Assembly (NCBI GenBank): GCA_051453625.1
Contig: JBOZIK010000001.1
Span: 218,925,571 to 218,958,860 of the forward strand
DNA length: 33,290 nucleotides
From: Welwitschia mirabilis
Taxonomy: Eukaryota > Gnetophyta > Gnetopsida > Welwitschiales
Direction of reading: 5' to 3'
Under the pieces are notes generated by a model. The model saw only the letters and a list, made by a program, of their open reading frames with translations. It ran no database searches and was not told the DNA's origin. Position numbers and translations under genes: made by a program. Positions 11,470 to 22,449 of the stretch are shown here, piece after piece; position 1 is the stretch's first letter, and every line of letters begins with the position of its first letter.

Positions 11470-11885
11470 TCCTTTTCAAATCCATCTTTAATTATAACAT
11501 CAAATTCTTGCATAAGCAAAGCTCAACGTGTAAGATAAGGTTTAATTAAGGGCTTATTTAGAATGTATTTCAAAGCAGCATGATCAGTAAAGATAATTAT
11601 AGAATAATCAATAAGATAGTGGCAAAATTTTTCAAGAGTAAAGATTACATCTACCATATCCCTTTTAGCAGTTAAGCAATTAAGCTAAGCATCATGCAAG
11701 TTCTTATTAGCATAGGAAATAAAAAGGTGTTTATGCTCAATAGTTTGACTTAAAACTGCATCTATGGAGAAATCACTTGCATTAGTTATAACTTCAAAAG
11801 GATAATTCCAATTAGGAGATTAAAGCACAAGTTAAAATGATAAAAGGTATTTAAGTTTTTAAAATACAAATTCGTACTTAGGTGT
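11470..11885 (-). pseudogene. Ty3-type RNase H remnant of the Athila-type element
   Basis: On the minus strand the reading is FEVITNASDFSIDAVLSQ, then HLFISYANKNLHDA, LNCLTAKRDMVDVIFTLEKF, IIFTDHAALKYIL and LLMQEFDVIIKD. This is the standard Ty3 RNase H order, in which CDASD holds the first catalytic Asp. Here that codon (11781-11783) is AAT, Asn. The TDHAALKYL block that follows is well kept. It lies between RT and integrase as expected. Stops replace a few residues, including Gln and Trp positions. Confidence 0.8.
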
Positions 11886-12810
11886 CAAAGAAAAAGATGC
11901 ATCTTTCAAAAGTAATTCAGTTAAAGATTTACTAAGAGAGCTAAAAGATGAAATGAAATAGTGATAAAAACTAGCAGTACTAAGAAAGAGCTTATATCTT
12001 TAATACAAGTAAAGTAGAAAGAGAACAAATGATATCAATCTTAGTAGGTTTCACTTATATTCCTTCTTTAGAACTAATATAGCCAAGACAAATACCTCTA
12101 GTAATCATAACATGACATTTTTCCTAACTAAGTTTAAGATTGTGATCAATACAATAATTTAAGATTAACTCCAAATAATACATTATTTGACCAAAATAAT
12201 CACCATAGAGAGTAAAATCATCTATGAATATTTCTAAAAAATCATTAAGAAATTCAGGAAAAAAACTAGTCATACACCTTTGAAAAGTTGCAGAAGCATT
12301 ACATAAACTAAAAGATATGCGACAATATGTAGAAGATCTAAAGGAACATGTAAAAGTAGTCTTTTCTTGATCTTCTAGAGCTATAAGAACTTGATTATAA
12401 CCACTATATTAATTCAAAAAATAATAATAATGATGGTTAGAAAGTATACCAATAATTGAATTAATGAAAGGAATAGGAAAATGATCTTTCTTACTCTGGT
12501 TATTAAGAGCATAGAAATCAATACAGATTTATTATTTTCCATTCTTCTTTGGGATAAATTATAAAGGACTTAATCATTTACTATTTGTAATGGGGTAAAT
12601 AATATCAACTTCCCAAAGTTTCATGATTTATTCTCTAATACTATCCCTAAGCTTTGTATTTAGCTTATGCTAAGGTTGACGATCAAGTTTAATATTAGGT
12701 TCTAAATAAATACAATGAGAATAAACAGAAGGATGACCATTAATCAAATCATGATAAGACCAAGCAAAAGATAAAATATGTTTAAGTAATAAGTAAATAC
12801 GCTCTTTTTC
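11886..12810 (-). pseudogene. reverse transcriptase remnant of the Athila-type element
   Basis: Minus-strand motifs in order: SFAWSYHDL (about 12770), VDIIYPITNSK and IPKKNGK (about 12620-12540), CIDFYALNNQSKKDHFPIPF (about 12530-12470), FLN*YSGYNQ (about 12420-12385), EDQEKTTFTCSF, NASATFQRCM (about 12290), then EIFIDDFTLYG with the second and third catalytic Asp at 12217-12222, and LKLS*EKCHVM (about 12150-12110). The first catalytic Asp, in the FLDGYSGYNQ block of the family, is Asn here (codon 12412-12414) and the next codon is a stop (12409-12411). VDIIYPI and FIDDFTLYG are typical of the Athila lineage. Several frameshifts break it, and a short connecting segment precedes the RNase H. 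Confidence 0.85.
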
Positions 12811-13182
12811 TTAAGAAGGAATAAGATGAGCACTAATGATAATAGGTTTAGATTGATTACTAACTAGAAATATATACTCTAAATGATCAAGTAGAAGCAT
12901 TAAATCATTATTAGCAATATTATTAGCTATAAAGACACTATGAAAAGGAACATTTGTTTCCATTCCCTTTAAAAAATAATTAAAATATTTAAAATAAACA
13001 AATTTTATAGGATTACCAATTTCATTTAAAACTAAATAAGATATAATAAGCAATTTATATTTTACATTCAAACAAATCATAACATTCAAAATTAAAAATA
13101 AATCATCACTTACAGGTTTGATTTCAAGCATAGGTAAAGGTTCATTCAATTTAATAGCCTTTTTCTTCCAATTAGAAAGCAC
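12811..13182 (-). pseudogene. protease-RT linker of the Athila-type polyprotein
   Basis: This open piece carries LNEPLPMLEIKPV near its start and LEYIFL...PIIISAHLIPS at its end. They match the conserved linker between protease and RT in plant Ty3 elements (a Pro-rich LELKPLP-type block, then a LKYAFLG...PVIIS-type block). The middle part (NVKYKLLIISYLVLN onward) fits less well. It sits directly between the protease and the SFAWSYHDL start of the RT. Confidence 0.65.
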
Positions 13183-13185
13183 ATT

Positions 13186-13575
13186 TCAGGTAATAAAAAT
13201 ATTACCGAAGATAATTTTTAATGCACCAGATCTAAAACTAATTTTTACATTTGCTGTATCAAGCCAATGTCTATTAAGAATAATAGGATAACTAGTGAAA
13301 CCTATGTAAACTTTAATAATAATAAAGTTAACAAGATAAATAGCTTTATCAACTTGGATTAAGAAATCTTTTAAAATTCTAGAGGGTTTAACCAAGATTC
13401 TATCAACCATAGAAAGAATTACATTAGTGGGATCCACATGGTTAAATCCTAAGGGATGAAAAATAGGTTTTGGCATAAGGTTAACTTCATCTCCTAAATC
13501 TACTAAGGCTTTATCAATAATATGATCACCAATAATAATAAAGATTGTGAAGTATCTAGGATCATCATATTTCAC
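13186..13575 (-). pseudogene. Athila-type aspartic protease remnant
   Basis: A retropepsin-like domain of about 129 residues. DPRYFTI...IGDHIIDKALVDLG holds the active-site Asp in DLG (about residue 26), then EVNLMPKPIFHPLGF, a SMVDRILVKPSRILKDFLIQVD block, and YPIILNRHWLDTANVKI near the end; these match the family order DLGASVNLMP...ADRS...PRG...VLVQVD...PIILGRPFL. The active-site Asp is kept, unlike those of the RT, RNase H and integrase. ILGRPFL has become ILNRHWL. It is the longest stop-free piece of the element. No active polyprotein can be made from this copy. Confidence 0.85.
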
Positions 13576-13899
13576 AAGAATTTTTTATTATAAAACATAA
13601 GTAGTAGATGTGGTAAGATTCATTGTTTCTTTAGAAGATTAAATCTTTCTTTTGTGAGTGCATAAGTCTTCAAGAAATTTGGAATAAGAAGGAATTTGCT
13701 TATTTACCTCAAGAAGGGGAAGATTAATGTAAATTTTGTGAATATCATCATAGTTATTAGAATCTTTGAAGATGATTAGGAAAAGAAATATAATCTTCTA
13801 AGTTTATCTTTCAAAACTTTTTCCTAGAATTACATTCAAAATAATCAATTATTTTATCTGAATTTTCATCTCCTTTAGCATTAGAACTAGATTTTTAAA

Positions 13900-15308
13900 T
13901 TAATTTCCCACTTCTTAATCCAATGGCATCCACATCATTGTGTTCTTCCATCACATGAGTTAATTCTGGATTAGGATTAGATTAGGAAGATAAGCTAGGA
14001 TGATTCTCCTTTTTATTTTATTATTAGAATATGAAATTAATAGTTTGTTTCATTTGTCCCATTTGATTAACCAAGAACTTCATTATTTATTCTAATTTAT
14101 TTTCTTGCAAAGGAGAAAGAACTAAATAGTTAATTTACCATTGAAATTGTTTATTATTATAAGAATGAAAAGGATTCTAATGAAAATTGTCCGGACGAAA
14201 GTTAGGATACCTATTGAATGGTGTAGGAGCGTGATAATTATTATTAAAGGAATGAGCTTTAGAAAGATGCTAATGATGTAAAACATTTTAAGCCACTTTA
14301 AAGTTTTCATACAATTTAATGAAATAAATCTCTACTTAACACAACTCACAAAAATATCAACTCAAAAAAGGTTAAGTTAAAATTTTCTTAAGATTTTCTT
14401 GTTATAATCTAAGATTTTTAAGTTAAGGGGATAGAACTTCCATTTTCTTTGCTAATTCATCATGCAATTTATCCTTATAAAAAGGTTCATTCAAGATAAA
14501 TTTACTTATAACATGGTTATTATCAATATTTTCCCATCTTTAAGTAACTTCTACTAAATCTTCTAATTTTTTCCATGCTTCATCAAGTGTAGAATTTAAT
14601 AAATCTCTACTACTTAATATTTCTAATAATTCTCTAGTTTATTTATAAGACATTATAGAAAAAATTGAACTAATTTCCAGACTTCAAAATAATGATTGGT
14701 ATTTTTATTAGAAGATCTCAAAAATGCTCAAAAGTTTCAAAATAAGATTCAATCAAAGATTACTTAAAACTTCTAATAAGCTTTCTCATTTGATTAATGT
14801 GAGTCGTAGGAAGAAATTTCTTAATGAAAGATTTTAAATTTATCAAAATTTGAAAGATCTTCATTATGATTAACCAGTCTAAGCCAATGTCTAGGTTTAT
14901 CTTTTAANNNNNNNNNNNNNNNNNNNNNNNNNNNNNNNNNNNNNNNNNNNNNNNNNNNNNNNNNNNNNNNNNNNNNNNNNNNNNNNNNNNNNNNNTAAGG
15001 ATCATCATGATCTAAATCATGAAAAGTTAGAAAATCTTTAATGTTTTTAATAAATATTAAAGCATTACAAGTAAAAGAAATAGGAGAATTGGTTTGACAA
15101 TCTTCAGAAAGCTAACCAAGAGCAGGTTGAGATTCAAAGTATGAGCATTACTATCTTTGATAGCCATTTGAGAAGAAACAATATTTTTGACTTAAGCAAA
15201 GGTGTCAAATTCTAGTGGATATGAAATCAAAGGTGGAGATGAATTATGAGATGAATATGATTTAGAACTCTGCAAATTTTTACCAGTATAAATCCAATTT
15301 CTACTCAT
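13900..15308 (-). pseudogene. Athila-type gag remnant
   Basis: The likely start is an ATG at 15306-15308, followed by about 40 open codons to a stop replacing Gln. Further on are SFDDLDHDDPY-like residues next to a gap, KDKPRHWLRL (about 14905-14870), LNSTLDEAWKKLEDLVEV (about 14605-14550), and ISKFILNEPFYKDKLHDELA, which fit the capsid part of plant Ty3 Gag. The C-terminal stretch has RYPNFRPDNFH with Asn-rich sequence (about 14220-14150), MKFLVNQMGQMKQTINF (about 14080-14035), and VDAIGLRSGK at 13904-13933. That last motif is the typical gag end of Athila-type elements just before the protease. There are several frameshifts, stops, and an 88-N gap at 14908-14995. Confidence 0.7.
14908..14995. 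other. assembly gap (88 N)
   Basis: A run of N inside the gag remnant of the Athila-type element. Confidence 0.99.
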
Positions 15309-15512
15309 GAATGCATAGCATAAAAAGAAAAAGAGATGCATGAAAAAGTAATAAGAGTTAGAACATGTGCAGCTAGAAGGCTTGATAGAGTAATGTATTG
15401 CTTATGGGCTCATGAATGCAATTTTAAATAAAAAACATTTAAAAACAATCAACTTCCGTTAGCATATGTAAATTCTCAAAGAAAAATATAATATTTCACA
15501 TAATGATAACAA

Positions 15513-15534
15513 GTGTTCTCTAGCAACAACGTCA
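15513..15534 (-). other. primer binding site, tRNA-Asp type, degraded
   Basis: Right after the 5' LTR on the element strand, separated by a short AAAT spacer, lies TGACGTTGTTGCTAGAGA. The complement of the 3' end of plant tRNA-Asp is TGGCGCCGTTGCCGGGGA, the primer site expected for Athila. Twelve of 18 bases agree, and all six differences are G-to-A or C-to-T. The place is exactly where a primer site must be. Confidence 0.75.
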
Positions 15535-15538
15535 ATTT

Positions 15539-18460
15539 TGAATGAAGTGAAAAAAAACTCAACTTTTAAAATGAGAAGATCACACTCTCAGCCTTTGAAA
15601 AACTAAATGCATAATTAAAATGACAATTCAACTTAGGAAAAGAAACTTAGATATAAAAAGTTAAAATTGTACCAAAAAAAAATCTCCTAGGACAAATTGC
15701 AAATATAGTAAAAGTACATGAGTATTAAATTGATATAACACTTGACATAAATTCTTATGAAAATATTAATATTTATTTATCAAACTATCACTTCCTATGT
15801 TAAAACAACTATTTCTCTTAAATGACATACAACTAATTTAACACACATGACATAAAATAATCATGAAATTTAACATGTGAAAAAGAATAATTTCACAAGA
15901 TGTGAAAAGGAAAATGCAACAAAGTAAGAAGAGGTAATATTTTATGAACATTAAAAATATTTTAAAGATCATTTATAATTCACATGAATTAGCAAAGAAC
16001 TTTAACCTATTAAATTTACATGTCATTTTCATATGTAAAAATAATTTTGCTTGAAAAGTTAACTTCTTTAATTTATCTTTAATTCATATTAAATGGATGT
16101 AATTAAGTAATTAAAACATCATAATTAATTCTATATGACATATAAATTAATTTAGAATCAAAATATAACACTTGTAAATCTAGATTCTTCAAATTGACTA
16201 TGCAAACCATTTGACAATAATGAGATTTTTACTAAATTACAACATATTTGACTTGAAAGATAACTCTTTACTTAAGCATAAAATGAATTATAAAAGCATT
16301 AAAACATTAAAATGAGGGTTTAAATCAATATAAAATTGATAAAAACCAATATAGTAATGTTCATTAAATCAAAGTAATCCTCATTAATTCTAAGTTGTTT
16401 TGACCGATAAAAAGAGAGGAATGAAGAAGAGAGAGAAAAGGGAAAGAGAAAATTTACAAGAATAGATTAAAAATCTTAGAACCCTTAAAATACATATAAT
16501 ATTCCATAAAACAAGTTTTTAAAACTAAATATTCAAGGTTAATTAGAATTGATTACAACTAATAAAAATAGTTCATCTAAAAAATCTGCAGAATATTATA
16601 GTTGACCCTAGTTGGATTGAGAATATTAAGCAAACTATAAGACTTGAGAAAACATATATTTCATATTCTAAAATTATTCAAAAGATAGTACAAAATAGAA
16701 TCTTGAATTTCTAAAAACACATTAAAAATGACTAAGAAAATCAGTGTGTAAAATCAGAAAAACTAAGATTTTATAGTTTATAAATTTTCAAGGTAAAACT
16801 ACAACTAAGAGTAAAAAGGTTAAAAAGGGAGTTTTAGAGGTCGAGTTTGGGTTCTGACACTTTAATTAATAAATCTTCTCAATGATGAGAGGAATCTATG
16901 AAAAAAAATTCAAAACCATTAGAGTTGAAGAGAAATGTTATGGCCAAAATAAGATTCTAAATTAACTATTCTACTTTGATTCTAAGAAAGGAGAAAGAAA
17001 AGATAAGAATTCTTGCAAAAAAAATAACATTAATTTAGAAAATCATAAATAACATATGTTTAGATGATGCTATTGCTATTGGAGAGGAGAAAATAGAAAT
17101 TCAACATCAATTGCTTTAGAAGAAAAGTGAAATCATGAGAAATGTACTAGAAAATGAAAAGAATTAAGGAAAGAAGAGAGAAAAAGAATCAAAACACATG
17201 ATTTATTTTGATTAGAAGTGATCAAACATTCAAAAAATCAGATTTCTATAAAAGGTAATAATTGTTCTACAATCTAATAAGCACTATTTATGCTACAAGA
17301 TATGAAAAGTCTAATTGTATTGAAAGAAAATAATGATAAAATGCATAAATCAAGTGATTAAGAACATGAAAAACATAAATAAAAGGAACACTGATTAATT
17401 TAAAATGAATTTAGAACCCTTTGTATTAGTCCTCCATCTAATTGCTTATAAGATTTGATGCTTTCTCCTCTTATTACTTTGCCCCAATTACATGCACTTC
17501 ATCATCCTTGTAATGCCCTTCAGATGAATGAAAATGGGAGAAAATATGATGTAAAATAAGGAATGAAAGGGTCTAGGAGGATGAGAATGCTTGTGAACAA
17601 TAACAAAAGATGATAATGAGGAATTTAGAAGGTTTCTAAAGTTGATATAGAAAAGATCAACTTGGAAATGAAGAAAAGTGAGAGAAAATGGATATAAAAT
17701 CTCCTTCCAAAGCCTAAGTATTGTAAATTTGGCATAAAAATGATGCAATAACAAGAACATATTGGTATGAGCAATGGGAGGAATTCTTATAGGTGTTCTA
17801 GCATCAGTTCTAGGCCAAGGAGTTTCCAAAACCATTGCTAATCTACATGTGATTCATGTCTCAATTTGTAAATTGTCACATGATGGTGGATTACCATTTT
17901 ACTCTTAGAATTATTATTGCAACATCATAGGTAGTTTCATTTATAACAATAAAAAATCCAACAGTAAAACTTAATTTAATTTTACCCCTTAAGGCTTAAA
18001 ATGCATGAATTTCTCAGATTAACTAAAAAATAACTAGAAATAAAGAGATTATAGCTCTTAGAATGCAATTTTCCAAGGTAATAATATCCTAAAAGGATTT
18101 GATGTCATCTAGTGTCATGCATCTAGTGTCAAAATGAGTGAGAATAATTACGTTAGTAATAGGATGATATATGACAATATATGTGATAATAAAAAAGGGA
18201 GTATGAATCATCTATAGAGCTTCTATGTTGAAGTAGTCATCTGTGATCCACAGGTTTGCCCTCAATCTTAATCTCCTAATTGCAAGCATAGTGAAGAGCC
18301 TTAAACTAGATCATAATGCATAGTTTTTAGTTCATTGAATGTCCAAGGTACTTGTTACCTGAAAAGTAAAAAAAATAACTCTAAATGCAATATTAAAGTT
18401 CAAAAATTAATGTAGAATATTAACTCTTAATACCTTATTTTGTTCAAAATTTATACTTCA
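15539..18460 (-). repeat. 5' LTR of the Athila-type element
   Basis: Direct repeat of 4961-7814 with the same order of landmarks. On the plus strand it begins TGaatgaagtg next to the primer site and ends cttCA at 18460. At about 2.92 kb it is some 70 bases longer than its partner because of scattered indels. It carries the matching TATA box at 17784-17791. Confidence 0.85.
17784..17791 (-). promoter_or_regulatory. TATA box of the 5' LTR
   Basis: The minus strand reads TATAAGAA within CCTATAAGAATTCC, at the place corresponding to TATAAAAA in the other LTR, followed by a CCTCCCATT pyrimidine-rich stretch. It would start transcription leftward into gag. U3 would be about 0.7 kb and R plus U5 about 2.2 kb. 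Confidence 0.5.
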
Positions 18461-18479
18461 TTATTTTTAAAGGTAAGTA

Positions 18480-19400
18480 CACCATTAGGGTTTCACTAGG
18501 GTTTATATGATTTCCTAGTCCTATCACTCATGATCCACATTACAATCCTTATTATGTTTCTCAGAAGATAATTGAGTGATCTAAAGAGTGATTATAGTTT
18601 ATTTTCATTTTGCGAATGATCCCTTCTTTTCTCCCTTCTTATGAAGTATTCTGAGGCATCTAATATAGTTATAAATTGGTATGATGAGAGAGGATCCCTT
18701 TATCATCATCCTCTTCATAAGAACTCCATAATTATTTTAATTCATTTTAATACTAAACCTAGCCATTCTTTGAATTTACATGATTAGCTTAATTAACTAT
18801 GAAGGGAAGTCCTTTTTCAGTACATGTTCTAAAAAATGTCATGAAACACTATCATAGACTTTTTTAATGTCTAGTTCTAATGCATAATATTTTTCTTTTT
18901 ACTTTTTGTTCTTTTTAAATTATTTACCTTTGTGGAATGAAAAATCTCTTGATTGCATATAACTTTGTTTAAATGCTTCTATTCTCTAGAAATCCTTCAT
19001 GATTTAGTCTCGTTACATCCTAAAGGTAAGGTCTTACTCTATTAACTACAACCTTAACAAAAAGCCTATATATCCTGTTGCATATCTTAATGAATTTGTA
19101 AATCTAAAAATCTATTATGTCTTATTTCTTTGGTACTATGGTCACATACGTATTGTTCTAGGCATGGGGAAGTTCCATGGATCTTTCAAGGATCTTTTTT
19201 TTTGTCTTCTTTACTATTTCCCAAATTCTTTTAAAAAATTTCACCTTCATCCATCTGAGTTAGAATACTATTTAGTTTTATTTTCTTCAACACCTTTCAA
19301 GCCTCATCTAGTTTTAACTTTCATAAAGAGTCTTTACTTCTCCATGATTCAACACATAATATTAACATTTTTGTATCCTATTTTGCTATTTATATCTGTT
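18480..19400 (-). pseudogene. L1-type LINE reverse transcriptase remnant (N-terminal half)
   Basis: On the minus strand: NFLKEFGK (about 19240-19215; from the GPDGF..EF.K.FW block), NNTYVTIVPKK (about 19155-19125), VVVNRVRPYL and a LNHEGFLENRSI-like block (about 19060-18970), then LELDIKKVYDSVSWHFLEHVL (about 18885-18820, the LDLEKAYDRV.W.FL block), a Phe-Ser-Ile segment, and RDPLSSYQFITILD (about 18695-18655, the QGDPLSPYLF block). These are RT blocks of plant L1 LINEs in the right order, in more than one frame and with stops. The YADD box and everything after it are not seen before the Athila LTR begins at 18460. The left flank of the Athila element does not resume the RT, so a simple split by insertion is not shown. 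Confidence 0.72.
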
Positions 19401-19999
19401 TGAGCCTTTTAATGCAATATTCTTGGGTTTTAGTCCCCTCTTTTTAATTATTCCAAGTCACTTTATTTATTATATTAATTTATCTCCCTTGGTTAACCAA
19501 TTTAAATAAGAATTTTGTATACTTCTCATTATTTCTCAATTAATTTATGTATGACCATGTTTTCTAGTATTTCGCTTTTTAAATTTTAATCTGGTGTAGA
19601 TTCCATGATTTACTCCATTCTTTTTCATGCAGATATTCATCATTTTCCTACCTCACTTGAATCTCTTTGATCTCTTTCTTTGGTTTCTTCTTTCTCTGAA
19701 ATCTTCTATCTTAGCCTTATCTCCATTTCTTTAACCATATTTTTAGTCTATGTAGGTTTTTTTGGAATGCTTACTTAGGATTGAGGTTATTTATTTTTCA
19801 ATATTTTTCTATGAATTTTTTCAACTCTTCCTCTTCTGACTAGGCATTCTTGAACATGAAGTGGAAATTCATTGATTTGAAAAGTGGTATGCACTCTAAG
19901 TACCATCTATCCTACTTAAGCATTTTCTCTCAATCGGTCTGTTAAGATCATCACTCTACTTATTCTTGATTAGATCTTTTTCTTGTCTTGTCTTTTATT

Positions 20000-20570
20000 A
20001 AAATAAATAAATTGAGCCTTTTGGAGGGGTGCATCTACATCTAGAGCCCTCGTCAGATTTTCTCACTCTATTACTCTTGCATTTGACCAAGTTTTTCCTC
20101 CTTTATTTTTCAATCCAAACAAGGTTTGGTTAAACTATTTGACAATTATCACCTTTTTATTTTCCAATTTTTCTTGAAGTATTTCCCATAGTTCATACTT
20201 TTTCATCCTATTTTATGGATTGTATTAGACATCATTCTTTAATTAAGATAACCTAATACCATTTGTCCATCTTTATTTTTTTAATACTCTATGTCATTTT
20301 TTATCATCACAAAAGTCCCCCTACTATACCATAATTTGAAATCCACTTTATGTCCTAGCTCTTACTTAATTTATTAAAAGTCTCTTTTATTTGTTTTAGT
20401 TTTCTTAAGACAATTATTTCTACTTTCTTTATTCTTAGTAAGTTCTTCTAAGGATTTTATTTCTAGGGTTACCTTTATTACCCTCATAATCCAAGTTAAT
20501 ATATTTATATATTTTTCTTTTTTAGATCCTTAGTTGATATTTTTAAGAGCATCTTCTAGGACCCATTTTT
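20000..20570 (-). pseudogene. LINE endonuclease remnant
   Basis: On the minus strand, about 20500-20300 reads SLEELTKNKESRNNCLKKTKT in one frame and KVEIIVLRKLKQIKETF...WISNYGIVGGLL in the next. This matches the start of plant L1 apurinic-type endonuclease: a short N-terminal strand, I.FLQETK with the catalytic Glu, then a small-residue GGI/GGL turn. The QET block reads RKL, so the catalytic Glu is lost. The region between here and the RT (about 20000-19400) is A-rich on the coding strand and too eroded to read. Confidence 0.5.
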
Positions 20571-20859
20571 ATCTTCTCCAAATTCTCTCTCTCTCTTTTC
20601 TTTCTTTGTCATGACTTTTATTTTTATTTTCTTTTGTTCGATTTGTTCTTCTTTAGTTCTTTAATCTAATTCTGAGTTTGAGTCATTCATGTCACTACTC
20701 CCTAATGTTAAAAATCTGTTTTTACTATGTCTCTTGATTTTTTTGATTTATATTTTTATTTTATCTTCTTAATGGAATCTCCCTTTTTCATTTATCTCCC
20801 TCTAGTTAAGTTTCTTTTTTAGGGGGAAGAAATCCTCTTGCTCTTTTCCTTTCATCTTT

Positions 20860-21720
20860 GGATGATTATTTTTCTCTTACCTTTATTATACTCATATGAA
20901 GGTGTTTATCTTCATTCATCTAGTCACCATTTGAAATCCATTTTTATCCTTTCTCATCCTACATACCTCCTCACTATGTCCATAGTCTTTGTAATTGTCA
21001 CATTGGACTAGTTTGTATTTTTATATCACATGGAATTTTCTTTTACATTTTCCATAGATACATTCTTTTAACTTTGACAAGAATATTTTTGTGTGCCCTA
21101 CTACTTTATAATGCAAGAATGAGATGGGTACATTTTCATATTTCACTTTCCTTTATCAGTTTTAAAGTTGTGTAATACTTCAAACTTTTTCAACTTTTTG
21201 GTTCTCTTTATATCTATTCATATACAAAACTTGATCAATATCATTCTTGTTCTACTCACTATAATTAGGTTTAGTTTTATGATTTCTCTAAATTATGATA
21301 CTAGTTCCTTTATAAATTCTTAGTTTTACAAATAGAGGCTTATTTTCCTAAGATTAACCCATATTAAAAGTTTCTAAAATATTTTGCTAATGTTTTCCCT
21401 ATGGTTCCACTGGGTGATGATAAGCTTCCTTGATTTAAAAACTAGGTCCCTCTTAGAATTATGTTGTGTATTTACTCTTCTAATTTAAACTTAAACAAAA
21501 TAAGCCCCCTAGTCAATGCTATTACCTAAACTGATTTTACCTCCATTCATTTTAGAAAGATCCATTTCCTAATCATATTTATATTGGTCCTTTGTCTGGT
21601 CAATACAAAATAGTTAACCAAGTGATATCTAAAATGCTCTTTTACATCTATATAGTGCTCTGATATTTCTCTAATTTTAAATAAATTATTTTTTTAAAAA
21701 ACATTCTCATCATGGATGTG
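20860..21720 (-). pseudogene. LINE ORF1: DUF4283-like domain and CCHC knuckle
   Basis: On the minus strand, MNGGKISLGNSID, LILFKFKLEE, IHNIILRGT, VFKSRKLIITQW, ISKIF...LLIWVNLRKISLYL, FIKELVS, and KFCI*IDIKRTKK follow the order of the DUF4283 domain of plant L1 ORF1 proteins (GPW.F....L.L..W.P, VW.RL..LPL.YW, the C.E.DISK.LP end). A zinc knuckle follows at about 20950-21010: CDNYKDYGHSEEVC has exact CX2CX4HX4C spacing with Tyr in place of the second Cys, and then KDKNGFQMVTR, the DGF..V block seen after the knuckle. The protein binds element RNA in active relatives. One or more frameshifts lie near 21440. Confidence 0.68.
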
Positions 21721-22010
21721 CCATCAATGAACAACTTACTATGTCCTTATCCTGCACATCCTTGGATCTTCACTTTTAGTTCTCCTTTTATTACCTTTCG
21801 AACCATTGGCATTCTTCACTTCTACCCCTTCTCTTCAGCTAGTACTCTGGCACCTAAACATGTAAGGATTTCATTGCCTTTACTCCCCTCTTGGGATTTA
21901 AGCTCTCCTAATTCAACTGTGCCTCTTAGTTTCTTCTACACATTAGAACCAAAACAAACAGAAAAAAAAGACATTCTCTACCTCTCATTAACTTCAAACT
22001 ATTATTGAAA
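21721..22010 (-). other. possible N-terminal part of LINE ORF1
   Basis: Somewhat richer in G and C than its surroundings. The minus strand reads VELGELKSQEGSKGNEILTC and VLAEEKG, a polar stretch that could be the low-complexity N-terminus of the ORF1 to its left. The plus strand also has a 98-codon open frame (21712-22008), Pro/Ser/Leu-rich with no known domain, probably its shadow. Confidence 0.3.
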
Positions 22011-22449
22011 AATACTAATACTTAGAATTTACTTTATAGATCATATTGAGTTGTGAAACTTTTATGCTATATAAACAACTCCAAAAGACTAGAACTAGCA
22101 CCAAGAGTCATGGTTCCATTAGGATTTTGTGAAAAGTTAGGTATTTGAAAAGATAAATTAAAAATTATTTAATATATTATTCAAATAGTTTTATAACATA
22201 GGAAAAATTCAAATTAATAGTCAAAAAGCCAAAGGATATTTTAAAAAGACTAAGAATTAATGTAATAATCCAAATGTCTAAGAAATTTTATCATGACCAA
22301 ATATTATTTATCTTAAAGTATTAAGTATGTACCAATGTAATCAACAACTAAATTCTTCACTATATAAGCGAATCCTGCCTCTAGGATTAATGTATCTAAT
22401 TTATGTTTTATTTTATAATTACCTAATTTCATTTGTGTTAGAAATGCAT
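22011..22449. other. AT-rich stretch without recognised features
   Basis: No motif, repeat or RNA gene seen on either strand. Confidence 0.5.

Larger units (their letters stand above)
4961..18460 (-). mobile_element. nearly full-length Athila-type Ty3/gypsy LTR retrotransposon, decayed
   Basis: Two long direct repeats (4961-7814 and 15539-18460) enclose an internal region read right to left: primer site, gag, protease, RT, RNase H, integrase, extra 3' region. The order PR-RT-RNH-IN is that of Ty3/gypsy. Lineage marks are the gag-end motif DAIGLRSGK, the protease DLG..VNLMP block, the RT FIDDFTLYG block and the integrase end with VLLFN...INGSKLKLF; together these fit the Athila branch. No reading frame is intact. 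The total of about 13.5 kb is near the upper end for the lineage. At the outer ends the left LTR starts with TA instead of TG (4961) and the right LTR ends in CA (18460). The flanking 5-mers (ctttt at 4956-4960, ttatt at 18461-18465) agree at only 3 of 5 bases, so the target duplication is not proven. The two LTRs differ at many positions and by indels, so the insertion is old. Confidence 0.85.

Noticed and set aside
4961-18460. Repeat-induced point mutation as in fungi
   Set aside because: The transition bias is similar, but the element families (Athila with a tRNA-Asp primer site, DUF4283-like LINE, SINE) are those of plants, where methyl-cytosine deamination is the usual cause.
18461-18700. 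The Athila element inserted into the LINE RT
   Set aside because: The sequence left of 4961 does not continue the RT on the minus strand, so the simple nesting cannot be supported.
21712-22008. 98-codon plus-strand frame
   Set aside because: Composition and position suit the antisense of the LINE ORF1 N-terminus better, and it has no known domain.
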